Of a stretch of 64,000 nucleotides of DNA, positions 1-8,725 are shown one piece after another. Numbering within the stretch: the stretch's first letter is position 1; every line of letters begins with the position of its first letter. The translations under genes and the position numbers were made by a program. Source of the DNA: Roseofilum capinflatum BLCC-M114 (GTDB taxonomy: Bacteria; Cyanobacteriota; Cyanobacteriia; Cyanobacteriales; Desertifilaceae); assembly GCF_030068505.1 (NCBI RefSeq), contig NZ_JAQOSO010000079.1:1-64000 (forward strand), read 5' to 3'. Under the pieces are notes generated by a model. That model made no database searches. It saw only the letters and a list, made by a program, of their open reading frames with translations, and was not told the DNA's origin.

Positions 1-730
1 AATTTAGACAAGGCGATCGCGGCTTACCACATTGCCCTGAAGTTCTACACACCCGACGAATTTCCTCAATACTACGCAGGAACGCAAAATAATCTGGGGA
101 CTGCCTACTCTGACCTTGCCTCAATTCGGGAGAAGGGGGAGAATTTAGAGAGGGCGATCGCCGCTTTCAACAACGCCCTGAAATTCCGCACACCGGACAA
201 ATTTCCCCAACAGTACGCCACCACGCAAAATAATCTGGGGACTGCCTACCAAGAGCTTGCCTCAATTCGGGAGAAGGGGGAGAATTTAGAGAGAGCGATC
301 GCAGCTTACGACAACGCCCTCAAGTTCCGCACACCCGACGAATTTCCTCAATACTACGCAGGAACGCAAAATAATCTGGGGGCTGCCTACTGGGAGCTTG
401 CCTCAATTCGGGAGAAGGGGGAGAATTTAGACAAGGCGATCGCAGCTTACGACAACGCCCTCAAGTTCCGCACACCCGACAAATATCCCCAACAGTACGC
501 CACCACGCAAAATAATCTGGGGGCTGCCTACGGAGAGCTTGCCTCAATTCGGGAGAAGGGGGAGAATTTAGGGAAGGCGATCGCCGCTTACGACAATGCC
601 CTGAAGTTCTACACACCGGACAAATTTCCCCAAGATTACGCCATGACGCAAAATAATCTGGGGAATGCCTACTGGGAACTTGCCTCAATTCGGGAGAAGG
701 GGGAGAATTTAGAGAGGGCGATCCGAGTGT
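1..730 (+). repeat. Tandem 141-bp coding repeats in the TPR-CHAT gene
   Basis: The motif AGAATTTA recurs at 140, 281, 422, 563 and 704, exactly 141 bp (47 codons) apart, and the window begins inside an earlier unit. Units are almost identical at the DNA level, including synonymous positions; differences cluster at a few codons such as TPDE/TPDK and NNAL/DNAL. Each unit carries a HIP1-like GCGATCGC. The array degenerates after about 725. The pattern indicates recent amplification or ongoing gene conversion. Confidence 0.95.
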
Positions 731-2571
731 ATCGTCAGGCGTTAATGATTCGCCGCCCTCAAAGTTTACCGTTAGATTGTCTCAACACTGCGAGAATTTT
801 AGGCGACCTTGGCTTCAAAGAAGGCAACTGGAACCTTGCTATTGAAGCCTATGCTACCGCTATCGAAGCCGTGGAACAAAGTCGCGCTTGGATAACCACA
901 GACGATCGCCGCCAAGAAATCATGGCAAACTCTAGGGGAGTCTACGCCAATATTATCCAAGCCCATGTCAACCTGGAGCAATACGACAAAGCCTTGGAAT
1001 ATGCCGATCGCAGCCGCTCCAAACATCTGGTAGACTTAATGCACAGTAACGACCTCTATCAAGGGGGCGAGATTCCCGAAGCCGTGCAAGCCTTACTCCA
1101 GCGCTACGAAGCCTTGCAAACCGCAATCAACCAAAAACGCCAACCTCCCCAAAACTCCAGCGACAACAAAACCGTTGCCACCACTCGCCAAACCTTCGAG
1201 ACATTTGTCCAGGATATCGAAGCCTTAGAAGCGGAAAAACAACAGGTTTGGCAAGCACTGCGCCGTCAAGATCCCGTTTTAGCCGGTTCTAAGGAAGTCG
1301 CTCCCCTGAGCTTCACCGAGATGCAGAAGCTGCTCCCGGATGCTACCACCGCTCTGCTCAGTTTCTACACGAATGATGAGGAGACATTGATCTTTATCCT
1401 CTACAAGGATAAACCCACCCAATGCCACCGTTGCCCAGAACAAGGAATTCAGAACTTGCAAGTTTGGTTAGGCGAAAACTGGACAATTCCTTACGCCAAC
1501 TATATATATAAGGACAACTCCCAATGGCGCGATAACATGGTTGAACTCCTCCATCAACTTACCAAGCGCCTCAACCTGAATCACTTAATCCAAACCCATC
1601 TCCAAGGTATCGAAGAACTGATTATCGTTCCGCACCTGGTGCTGCATCAAATTCCCTTCGCCGCGCTTCCCCTGTCTGCACCGACTCCCCACCCGCACCC
1701 GCAGGCACTCCCAGAGGAGAGCAGAAAACCGGGAGGAACGCCCAAAACCCCCAAACGCAAACAAACCGCGACACGCTACCTGGGCGATGAATTCCGCATT
1801 CGCCTGATTCCCTCTTGCCGCATTTTACAGTATTGCCAAGAGCGCCCACCCCTGAAAGAGCCAGCCCTGGGCATTGTCGCCGATGCCACCGAGGATTTAC
1901 CCTTTACCCCCTTCGAGTGCCAAACCATCGCCCAAGCCCACAAAGTACCCGCCTCTCGCTACCTGCGGGGCAAACAAGCCACGGTTGACCAGTATAAAAC
2001 CTTGCTGCAAACCGTGGGTCGCCTGCACAGCAGCCACCACGCCGCCTACGACTGGCAAAACCCCCTCAACTCCAAGCTCCTCCTAGCCGACGGCGATCTC
2101 ACCCTGGGCTTGCTCCTGACTCCCGGCTGGCGGATGCCCGATGTAGAAGAGATTTTCACGTCCTGCTGTGAAGTTAATTTTACCGCAGCCAACCCCTCCG
2201 ATGACCCCCTGACCCTAGCGGCGGGTTTCCTCTGTGCTGGAGCCAGGGCAGTCATCACGACTCAGTGGGCAGTAGCTGACCTAGGAAGCGCCCTGTTAGC
2301 GATTTTATACGACCAAAAGCGAAATTCTGGTGTAAGCCGCTCTGCTGCCCTCCAGCAAGCGCAACAGGAGTTACGCAGTTTGACGGGTCAGGCGTTGGAG
2401 GCGCGGTACAAAACACAACTATCAGACTATCTGCAAAAGCGCTACGGACAGGATCGGGAGCGGTTGGGTAAGCTCACCTATGGTTTATCCCGGTTGTATT
2501 CCTCGGATACGGATACTCCGTTTGCCGATCCCTATTATTGGGCGGGGTTTGTGGTACAGGGGATGAATTAA
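1..2571 (+). CDS. TPR-repeat protein with C-terminal CHAT (caspase-like) domain, 5' end outside window
   Basis: The reading frame is open from base 1, so the N-terminus lies upstream. Visible codons 1 to about 240 encode 47-residue TPR-like repeats (core ATTQNNLGTAYQELASIREK). A linker with normal TPRs follows, and from about codon 480 to 856 there is a CHAT domain. Its expected catalytic pair is present in altered form: the His block reads LHSSHHA (His679/680) and the Cys block SCCE (Cys722/723, matching the usual SACET). The C-terminus FADPYYWAGFVVQG is typical of CHAT proteins. CHAT domains are caspase-like cysteine peptidases, often attached to TPRs in filamentous cyanobacteria; the substrate is unknown. 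An internal ATG at 643 would give 642 residues but is not the real start. Confidence 0.9.
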   Translation, partial: NLDKAIAAYHIALKFYTPDEFPQYYAGTQNNLGTAYSDLASIREKGENLERAIAAFNNALKFRTPDKFPQQYATTQNNLGTAYQELASIREKGENLERAIAAYDNALKFRTPDEFPQYYAGTQNNLGAAYWELASIREKGENLDKAIAAYDNALKFRTPDKYPQQYATTQNNLGAAYGELASIREKGENLGKAIAAYDNALKFYTPDKFPQDYAMTQNNLGNAYWELASIREKGENLERAIRVYRQALMIRRPQSLPLDCLNTARILGDLGFKEGNWNLAIEAYATAIEAVEQSRAWITTDDRRQEIMANSRGVYANIIQAHVNLEQYDKALEYADRSRSKHLVDLMHSNDLYQGGEIPEAVQALLQRYEALQTAINQKRQPPQNSSDNKTVATTRQTFETFVQDIEALEAEKQQVWQALRRQDPVLAGSKEVAPLSFTEMQKLLPDATTALLSFYTNDEETLIFILYKDKPTQCHRCPEQGIQNLQVWLGENWTIPYANYIYKDNSQWRDNMVELLHQLTKRLNLNHLIQTHLQGIEELIIVPHLVLHQIPFAALPLSAPTPHPHPQALPEESRKPGGTPKTPKRKQTATRYLGDEFRIRLIPSCRILQYCQERPPLKEPALGIVADATEDLPFTPFECQTIAQAHKVPASRYLRGKQATVDQYKTLLQTVGRLHSSHHAAYDWQNPLNSKLLLADGDLTLGLLLTPGWRMPDVEEIFTSCCEVNFTAANPSDDPLTLAAGFLCAGARAVITTQWAVADLGSALLAILYDQKRNSGVSRSAALQQAQQELRSLTGQALEARYKTQLSDYLQKRYGQDRERLGKLTYGLSRLYSSDTDTPFADPYYWAGFVVQGMN

Positions 2572-3116
2572 TAATTAATATCAAATCCTTAAATGGTTGC
2601 TACTTTCTGTGTACTGTAGAGACATGGTGGGTTCGTGCGGGTTTCCGCAAGCGGACATGAATACAAAAATAGTTGTCAGTCTACAAGATTTGGGTATAAC
2701 CCGCCCCTACAGAGATCTGTAGCGCAAATAAATAGATTTGATATAACTATAACTGTTACAGCAGTTTTCGCTGTTATGGTGTACAGTCTTAAAGGCTCAA
2801 AGCCATGTACCACAACCCTATTCCCTATTCCCTATTCCCTAGCGCGTTCATGTCCGCGAAGCGGAAAGCGCTATAACGCCGCTTCATATCCAATCCGGTT
2901 AATGGGAAAAGACAAGCGGGCAAGATGCCCGCACTCCTTGAATTCTTTGATAGGACTGGAGTGGGAGCATCTTGCTCCCTGAATTTTTAAGATTGTTCTA
3001 CTCCTACCTGCTCCGGCAGGTCTGTCGGATTTTTTTGTGCCAATTTTTGGAGAGGGGATACAGCGCTTCGCGGACATGAAACGTAAGAATTTCCCAGAAT
3101 AGCAGAAGAGGGGAAA
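2572..3116. other. Gene-free stretch packed with dispersed repeats
   Basis: No convincing gene is present. The stretch holds three copies of the CCGCnnGCGG-CATGAA hairpin family (about 2642-2660, 2849-2870 and 3063-3079), a 27-bp element at 2686-2712 that recurs inverted at 18305-18331, a short heptamer run of ATTCCCT type at about 2820-2840, and the large inverted repeat at 2917-2979. A 115-codon open frame at 2635-2982 reads straight through these repeats and has no coding character. Confidence 0.8.
2917..2979. repeat. Imperfect 21-bp inverted repeat (GGGAGCATCTTGCTCCC type)
   Basis: The left arm at 2917-2937 (CGGGCAAGATGCCCGCACTCC without its last base) pairs with the right arm at 2958-2979 across a 20-bp spacer, with two or three mismatches. 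Each arm also contains its own small palindrome. A related but shorter element lies at 10946-10999. It could form a strong RNA hairpin between the convergent genes on either side, so it may act as a bidirectional terminator, or simply be a mobile short repeat. Confidence 0.75.
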
Positions 3117-5171
3117 CTATAACATCCACAGGGCATAATGATCGATGATGGTTACTTGAAAGCCTAATGAGGAGAGAATGGCGTTAATTTCCGGTTCCCA
3201 GGGATTCGTAAGCGGAACAATTACGGCTTTGATGGAGAATTGCAGAATGGAATGTTGTAAAACTTGGGGAGCGTTGGGGGGACGATTTACGCCACTAATG
3301 TATTGGGAAAGAATACGGCGCTGATTGGCTTCTGCTTCGGGGAAGAAATTGGTGATTTGTAGATAGCTTTCGGTGACGACAATGGGATATAAGGGAGTTC
3401 GAGGCACGATCATCCATCGAGCTAATTCGTCTCCGGCAACTTCTTCGCCGACGGGGGAAGCGGGGGCTAAGATATAGCTTCCGGGGGGAACTTTAGCCTG
3501 GATGCGGTTAATGAGATCGAGTTTTTGTTGGGGGAGTTTGGGTTGGGGAGGAAAGCGATATTGAATGCGGTTAAAGTCGATTTGGGGAGAGTAGGGGTTG
3601 GGGGAAAGGGCGGTGGAGAGGACAATTAAGGCGGTGGCAGCGAAGGCGTAAAAGGTGAGTTTTATGGTTTTTTGATGTTTAGAAAAGGGATAGGAAAGCA
3701 GGGGGAAACTGAGTAAGATGCCGAGGAGAAGATGGCGGGGAATCACCCACCAGAGGCGGCGAAAGGTGGGGACTCCGGTGAGGTTGACTGCCCAAAATTC
3801 TTGCAGGAAGGGATTCATGAAGATGAGCATAAAGACGAGAATTATGCCGAGGAGAAATCGGCGCATATTGAGATCTCTTAAAACTGCCCAAGTTGCTAGA
3901 GTGGCAACCCAAAAGATGTATCCTCCCATGCCATGATTGAGCTGTAGCACGAAGTCGTTATTAATGATGCTTTCAAAGTTGGGATCGCTCATGTTGGGGG
4001 AGGAGGCTTTGACTTGGGTGATGAAGAGGAGGGCGATCGCCAAGGGATAAGCCGTAGTAGTCAAAACCGATACAGATTTCCAGGTGGTTTTTGCCGTGGG
4101 AGTCCAGTATCCGCAAGTCGTGAGCAATACCGTCAGAGGCGCGGCATAGAGAGCGGTGGAGCTACAGCCAACGGCGGCAATATTGGCAAAGGTGAGAATA
4201 ATCCATTTCCAACCACTGGGTGCAGTTAGATACCGCAAGGTATAGACGATAATCAGGGGAACAAGGATGGCTACAAACAGGGGTTTTCCCTGTTGCAGAC
4301 GAGCGAGGGAGAAGTTTCCTAACCCGGCAGCCGTGGTTAAAATTACGAGTAAGAGGGTGGTAACGGTGGTGATGCTTAACCAGTGACGGGGGGTAATTAC
4401 GCGGAAGAAGAGAGCAGAGGCAAAAATGACCAAGGGAGCGATCGCCAAAGGTTGCCAGAAATTCCGCACCCAAAGATGCGAAATGCCGGTAATGTGGCTG
4501 ATGACTGCCGCGAAAAGTTCCACTGAATGCACCCGATAAACGGGTAAAAGGAGGGGCACATTGGGCACACCATGCATCGTATCTTGCACCATCAGGGGGC
4601 GATCGGGATGGTCTAAAGCGGCGACCATCAGGTTGAGATAAAAGGCATCATCTCCATGGGTGCGGTGAATTATGGCAGTAGCAATAATAGCCAGAGCAAC
4701 CAAGCCGATCAGCCATTCCCAAGATACAATCTTAGGTAATTTTAAGACGAACTTGTGAGCAGGTTTGCGGATGAGTTGCCAGTAGGAAACGCCTAATCCT
4801 AACGTGGCTAAACTCCAAAAGAGGACAAAATTATCCGTTATGCCATAAATGATCACTAAGATGACCGCAATACCCAAAGGAAGAGCCAAATCTTTGCCGA
4901 GCTGTGGTTTGGGGGGTTCTGAACTGTCTTTCTCTAAGGGAAAAGAGTCAGGAAGAACGGCTTGAAAACTGAGGAAAAAACCGGCAATGGCGAAAATGAG
5001 GGCGATCGCCGAAAAATGCAGTAAAGTCTCAAATGTCGCTTGACGCAACACCATCGCATTACACAACAGCGTCCACACTCCAATCAGCCAAACCCAAGAT
5101 AAACAGGACACTTCAACGATTAATCCTGCCCATCCTTGGCGCTCCTTCATCCGGGTAAAAACGGTCTTCAT
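3117..5171 (-). CDS. Large polytopic membrane protein, possible GT-C-type glycosyltransferase
   Basis: This 684-residue protein has about 12 hydrophobic segments filling residues 15-520 and a soluble C-terminal part (about 520-684) with several prolines. After the fourth or fifth segment there is an acidic loop with HGDDAFY, resembling the acidic DxD-like motif in the first long loop of GT-C glycosyltransferases. That is the only functional hint, and I do not recognise a named family. The ATG at 5171 is the natural start; the N-terminal basic patch MKTVFTRMKER precedes the first membrane segment. It stands alone, convergent with the TPR-CHAT gene. Function remains unknown; the glycosyltransferase idea is an inference. 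Confidence 0.75.
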   Translation of the reverse strand: MKTVFTRMKERQGWAGLIVEVSCLSWVWLIGVWTLLCNAMVLRQATFETLLHFSAIALIFAIAGFFLSFQAVLPDSFPLEKDSSEPPKPQLGKDLALPLGIAVILVIIYGITDNFVLFWSLATLGLGVSYWQLIRKPAHKFVLKLPKIVSWEWLIGLVALAIIATAIIHRTHGDDAFYLNLMVAALDHPDRPLMVQDTMHGVPNVPLLLPVYRVHSVELFAAVISHITGISHLWVRNFWQPLAIAPLVIFASALFFRVITPRHWLSITTVTTLLLVILTTAAGLGNFSLARLQQGKPLFVAILVPLIIVYTLRYLTAPSGWKWIILTFANIAAVGCSSTALYAAPLTVLLTTCGYWTPTAKTTWKSVSVLTTTAYPLAIALLFITQVKASSPNMSDPNFESIINNDFVLQLNHGMGGYIFWVATLATWAVLRDLNMRRFLLGIILVFMLIFMNPFLQEFWAVNLTGVPTFRRLWWVIPRHLLLGILLSFPLLSYPFSKHQKTIKLTFYAFAATALIVLSTALSPNPYSPQIDFNRIQYRFPPQPKLPQQKLDLINRIQAKVPPGSYILAPASPVGEEVAGDELARWMIVPRTPLYPIVVTESYLQITNFFPEAEANQRRILSQYISGVNRPPNAPQVLQHSILQFSIKAVIVPLTNPWEPEINAILSSLGFQVTIIDHYALWML

Positions 5172-5287
5172 AACTATCCTGCAACGGCCGATCTGGGCAA
5201 ACTGGATGGATTATACCGCGATCGCCCGCCCCATTAACCTGAGATATGATAATCCTTAAACAGTCAGACCATACAAAACCGTTGCAC

Positions 5288-6142
5288 ATGAAAAAAAACA
5301 ATCGAGCTTTTCCTTTCTTGTCTTCCATGGTGCTTGTTCCCCTCACTGCCTTGATCTTGAATGGGACAGCCACCCATTCTAGAGCGCAAACCGGGGAAAC
5401 CGGGTTAATCTTTGAAGGACAATCCACCCCCAATCAAGTCCCCGTTACAGTGACTGAATATACAGGAGAATGTCCCGGAACAGAAGAGGCTGGTGATATC
5501 AAAGCCTGGTTTGTCTCCACTTTCATTTCCCCTCAACCTCGGCAACGGGTTCGCATTACGAATGTCACCACCGGTATGAATCCCAACCGTCTTCCCTATA
5601 CCGATCGCGCCTATGATAAAGGAAACTCCTCAGAACCCATTCTGATGCAATTTGGCACGGAGCATGGGGATAGTCGGTTTCGGGTACAACGGGGTCTCAA
5701 TGAATTCGAGTATCAGATTCGCCAAGGTCGGGAGACCGTAGAAGAAGGCCGATTTACAGCACTGTTCGATGTGCAAACGCGATCGCAAGTTCGCAACAGT
5801 CAATTAGTGACCCAAGAAGTCTGTGCCAATACTAATATTACTCTGAATCGATGTGGCGATCGGCGTACTCAAAATCAATGGAAATGTCCCGATGGCAAAG
5901 TGATTCGCCAAGAAACTTTTCCCCAGGGGCCGGTTAAAACCATGATTCGCAATGAAACCTCAGAAATGGTCAACTTTGAGATCCGAGGTCGGCAATATTC
6001 CCTCTGGCCAGGTCAGTCCATCGAACTCACTGACAGCAATCCGGGTTTTGTCCGATATTCCAATCGCAGCACCTCCTTACAACCTGGCGTTCTTTACCGC
6101 TTTCAAATATTCGGCAATACTCTCAACCTCGTCGATCGCTAA
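5288..6142 (+). CDS. Secreted hypothetical protein with signal peptide
   Basis: I place the start at the ATG at 5288 rather than an in-frame upstream start at 5246, because it gives a clean signal peptide: MKKNNRAF, a hydrophobic core, then a cleavage site after THSRA. The mature protein of about 260 residues is hydrophilic, has four cysteines (CPGTEEA near the N-terminus, then CANTN, CGDRRT and WKCPDG) that could form disulfides, and ends in a beta-rich part with phrases such as NFEIRGRQYSLWPGQS. I know no function for it. It is divergent from the membrane protein on the other strand, with about 115 bp between their starts. Confidence 0.7.
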   Translation: MKKNNRAFPFLSSMVLVPLTALILNGTATHSRAQTGETGLIFEGQSTPNQVPVTVTEYTGECPGTEEAGDIKAWFVSTFISPQPRQRVRITNVTTGMNPNRLPYTDRAYDKGNSSEPILMQFGTEHGDSRFRVQRGLNEFEYQIRQGRETVEEGRFTALFDVQTRSQVRNSQLVTQEVCANTNITLNRCGDRRTQNQWKCPDGKVIRQETFPQGPVKTMIRNETSEMVNFEIRGRQYSLWPGQSIELTDSNPGFVRYSNRSTSLQPGVLYRFQIFGNTLNLVDR

Positions 6143-6147
6143 TTCTT

Positions 6148-6330
6148 ATAGCGCTTTGCGCGGTAATGGGTAATAGGTAATGGGTAATAGGAAAACCATT
6201 TTTCACGCTATAATACCCATTTTCCAGGCTTTTTATAGCAATTCTCTCTTCTATCGAGTACATCTTGAAGACCTAGACCCTAAGCAATACAAGCTATTGC
6301 CTATTGCCTATTGCCTATTGCCTAGCATGT
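6148..6330. repeat. Heptameric tandem repeats (STRR type) around a short spacer
   Basis: Directly after the secreted-protein gene comes TAGCGCTTTGCGCGGTAA, then 7-bp units of GGGTAAT/AGGTAAT (about 6163-6191). After an AT-rich spacer, four units of TTGCCTA lie at 6297-6324. Heptamer arrays of this kind are the short tandemly repeated repetitive sequences known in filamentous cyanobacteria. The first block, with its adjoining GCGCnAAGCGCT hairpin, recurs on the other strand near 50860-50889. Confidence 0.8.
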
Positions 6331-6362
6331 AATACAAACCCTGAGATTAAATCCCCCTACTC

Positions 6363-7571
6363 ATGCTCTCCCTAGACTATATCTTTATCGCTGCTGGTCT
6401 TCTCCTCCTCGCCAGCGTTATGTCCAGCAAACTCTCTCGAAAATTCGGGATTCCGGGACTGCTCATCTTCCTATTGATTGGCATGTTAGCCGGATCGGAA
6501 GGCATCGGTGGCATTGCATTTGAAAATTATGAACTCGCCAAAACCATCGGTGATATTGCCTTAATCTTTATCCTATTTTCAGGAGGATTAGACACTCAAT
6601 GGAGTCATATTCGCCCGGTTCTGGGACAAGGATTAATTCTCTCGACGGTTGGGGTCGGCATAACGGTATTGAGTCTAGGAACCTTTGCCTGGTTAGTCTT
6701 GGGGTCTTTTTCTTCCTTCTCCCTCGGATTTGATGGCATTACTTGGCTAGAGGGATTATTATTGGGGGCGATTATTTCCTCAACCGATGCGGCGGCCGTT
6801 TTTTCGATTCTGAAAGCCAGCAAATTAGATCTCAAGGGAAATTTACAACCTTTATTAGAATTAGAATCGGGGAGCAACGATCCCATGGCTGTCTTACTCA
6901 CCACGACTTTAGTGGGAATGCTAACTGCACAAGAGGGGTCTTTAGGAAGCTTAACTCTAGCTTTAATCACCCAGCTTTGTGTGGGGACATTAGTGGGGTA
7001 TGGATCAGGACTTTTGATGAGTTGGATGACCAATCGTTTGCATTTAGACACTAAAGCGTTGTATCCAGTCGGCAGTATTGCGCGAGTTTTGCTCACTTAT
7101 GGGGTGGCGACGTTATTACAAGGGAATGGTTTTCTGGCGGTTTATATCGCAGGAGTGGTTTTAGGAAATCGCGAGTTTCCCTACAAAGAAACCATTATCG
7201 ATTTTCATGATGGGATTTCTTGGTTGATGCAAATTACCATGTTTTTGTTGTTGGGATTATTGGTGTTTCCCTCTCAGCTTCCGGCGATCGCCCCCATAGC
7301 CATTATCATTGCCTTATTCCTGATGTTCGTCGCTCGTCCCCTCAGTGTATTTATGGGTCTGTGTTGGACAAAGTATAACGTCCGGCAAAAGCTGTATATT
7401 TCCTGGGTTGGCTTGAGAGGATCAGTGCCGATTATTTTAGCCATTGTGCCGATTACCATGAATGTAGAAGATGCGAACACCATTTTTAATGTCGTCTTTT
7501 TTATTGTCCTGATTTCCGTCTCCATTCAGGGCTTTACCTTGGTTCCAGCCGCACGATGGCTGAAGTTATAG
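6363..7571 (+). CDS. Cation/proton antiporter, NhaP2/CvrA (CPA1) type, membrane domain only
   Basis: The protein has 402 residues and about 12 membrane segments, beginning MLSLDYIFIAAGLLLLASVMSS. Family hallmarks are GIPGLLIFLLIGMLAGSEG near the N-terminus, the conserved SSTDAAAVF motif at residues 139-147 and LESGSNDPMAV near residue 170, where the acidic residue takes part in ion exchange. It should swap K+ or Na+ for protons across the cytoplasmic membrane. Enterobacterial CvrA proteins are about 570 residues because they add cytoplasmic TrkA-C and CorC-type regulatory domains; these are missing here, since the frame stops right after the last helix (VPAARWLKL). Start ATG at 6363. Confidence 0.88.
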   Translation: MLSLDYIFIAAGLLLLASVMSSKLSRKFGIPGLLIFLLIGMLAGSEGIGGIAFENYELAKTIGDIALIFILFSGGLDTQWSHIRPVLGQGLILSTVGVGITVLSLGTFAWLVLGSFSSFSLGFDGITWLEGLLLGAIISSTDAAAVFSILKASKLDLKGNLQPLLELESGSNDPMAVLLTTTLVGMLTAQEGSLGSLTLALITQLCVGTLVGYGSGLLMSWMTNRLHLDTKALYPVGSIARVLLTYGVATLLQGNGFLAVYIAGVVLGNREFPYKETIIDFHDGISWLMQITMFLLLGLLVFPSQLPAIAPIAIIIALFLMFVARPLSVFMGLCWTKYNVRQKLYISWVGLRGSVPIILAIVPITMNVEDANTIFNVVFFIVLISVSIQGFTLVPAARWLKL

Positions 7572-7599
7572 AGCAATGAGTAATTGAGTAATGATTAAT

Positions 7600-7629
7600 T
7601 GTAAGGGCGAACGGCCGTTCGCCCTTACA
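7600..7629. repeat. Perfect 30-bp palindrome, copy 1
   Basis: The core GGGCGAACGGCCGTTCGCCC is flanked by TGTAA and TTACA, giving perfect dyad symmetry. The same core with flanks TGTAG/CTACA occurs at 48438-48467. Both copies lie 10-30 bp behind the stop codon of a plus-strand gene. As RNA it would be a very stable hairpin, but no clear T-run follows, so it is better described as a dispersed palindromic repeat than as a proven terminator. Confidence 0.9.
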
Positions 7630-7706
7630 AGGGGGTTTTCCATGGTCGATAAGGGCTGAAACTGAGTTAACCAGAGGTTGATGACCTCTAATTACCCATT
7701 ACCCTT

Positions 7707-7735
7707 GCCCTGAGCGGAGTCGAAGGGCATTACCA
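7707..7735. repeat. GCCCTGAGCGAAGTCGAAGG-family dispersed repeat, copy 1
   Basis: The sequence at 7707-7726 matches 19 of 20 bases of the element at 52919-52938 and of the reverse complement of 52878-52897. Here it is preceded by ATTACCCATTACCC heptamer material at 7691-7705, again showing hairpin elements joined to heptamers. Confidence 0.75.
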
Positions 7736-7745
7736 GCGCACAGTG

Positions 7746-8000
7746 TTACAGAACCTGTTCAACTTCAGCAATTTCCGGAATAAATTCGCGCAAACGGCGC
7801 TCAATTCCCATTTTCAGGGTCATGGCAGAACTCGGACAAGAGCCACAAGCCCCTTGTAAACGCAGTTTCACAATGGGGCCATCAATTTCTTCGAGTGCCA
7901 CATTGCCACCATCAGCCATCAGGTAAGGACGGAGGTCATCTAAAACGGCTTCCACATTGTCGGGGGTTAGTTCCAGGGGAGGGGTTAACGTGCTAGACAT
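7746..8000 (-). CDS. NifU C-terminal-domain (Nfu/CnfU) Fe-S scaffold protein
   Basis: This 84-residue protein consists only of the NifU C-terminal domain. The defining CxxC is at Cys52 and Cys55 ([10 protein letters not shown]), and [11 protein letters not shown] is the family signature. Such proteins bind a labile cluster between two subunits and pass Fe-S to targets; in cyanobacteria and chloroplasts the homologue supports photosystem I and ferredoxin maturation (known for the family, inferred here). The start ATG at 8000 gives the usual length. It stands as a single gene, with DUF3386 75 bp upstream on the same strand. Confidence 0.93.
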   Translation of the reverse strand: MSSTLTPPLELTPDNVEAVLDDLRPYLMADGGNVALEEIDGPIVKLRLQGACGSCPSSAMTLKMGIERRLREFIPEIAEVEQVL

Positions 8001-8074
8001 AGGCTTAATTCACCAGAATGGACTTCAAATTGCTTCAATTATCCTAACGCGATCGCTCCAATTCGGCGATCGCC

Positions 8075-8725
8075 CTAAACCAAACTCGGCTCTAACAGCT
8101 TAATGTTGGAGTAAGTAAACTGGGTGGTCACCTTTTCTTCTGGGCGTTCCGTATTTAGGGTTTGATGGGTGAGCATAAAATAATCCCCAATTGACTGATA
8201 GCGGTCTTCAAACTGCACATGCTGCATGACTTCACCGCTCTCTGTATTGCGGAACACGGCTTCATAGCGAGTGGGGAGATAGCCTTCTCCCGTATCCAAG
8301 GTTTCATGGGTATCGATATAAAACGTCATTTGACCAACTACCCGTTGCACAAAACAAATCACGCGATCGCGTACTTTATACTCTGAACCCATGGCTGCAC
8401 CGGAAACCTTAATTTCTACAGCTCCGGTATCATCGGTTTCTCCTAAAGTAAAGCTATTTTTCCCATGGGTTTCCTCAAAGGTTCTCCGTTTACGGTGCGT
8501 CACCACATCCTTGAGTTGAGTTTCCACAGATTTTTTCACCGCCTCATTCTCAATCCCCGAAATTTCCACGGTTAGATCGCAGTTAATCTGAATGGAGCCA
8601 CTGTAGATTTCATTGCCTTGTTCAATATCAATCTCAGCACTGATGCCGGGAAACTGGTCATCCCAGGTATAACGATTTTCGTAAGCGCTTTGGAAAAGGT
8701 CACGCGCGTTGGTGGTTTGAGTCAT
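8075..8725 (-). CDS. DUF3386 family protein
   Basis: The 216-residue protein matches the cyanobacterial/plastid DUF3386 family in length and in phrases such as LFQSAYENRYTWDDQFPGI near the N-terminus and EAVFRNTESGEVMQHVQFED near residue 165. It has no signal peptide or membrane segment, so it is probably cytoplasmic or peripherally bound to thylakoids. Its function is not established. The start ATG at 8725 is followed by a short polar stretch. It is separated from nfu by a HIP1-rich spacer and from the debranching-enzyme gene by about 130 bp. Confidence 0.8.
   Translation of the reverse strand: MTQTTNARDLFQSAYENRYTWDDQFPGISAEIDIEQGNEIYSGSIQINCDLTVEISGIENEAVKKSVETQLKDVVTHRKRRTFEETHGKNSFTLGETDDTGAVEIKVSGAAMGSEYKVRDRVICFVQRVVGQMTFYIDTHETLDTGEGYLPTRYEAVFRNTESGEVMQHVQFEDRYQSIGDYFMLTHQTLNTERPEEKVTTQFTYSNIKLLEPSLV

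Noticed and set aside
1-730. CRISPR-like tandem repeats
   Set aside because: The units are directly adjacent, in frame and coding for TPR-like motifs; there are no unique spacers and no cas genes. Heptamer arrays elsewhere likewise have no spacers.
2635-2982. 115-codon plus-strand open frame
   Set aside because: It translates the dispersed hairpin and heptamer repeats of the intergenic region, has no ribosome site and no protein-like composition.
6605-7096. 163-codon minus-strand frame within the antiporter gene
   Set aside because: Antisense of hydrophobic codons gives Lys/Asn/Pro-rich sequence; not a gene.
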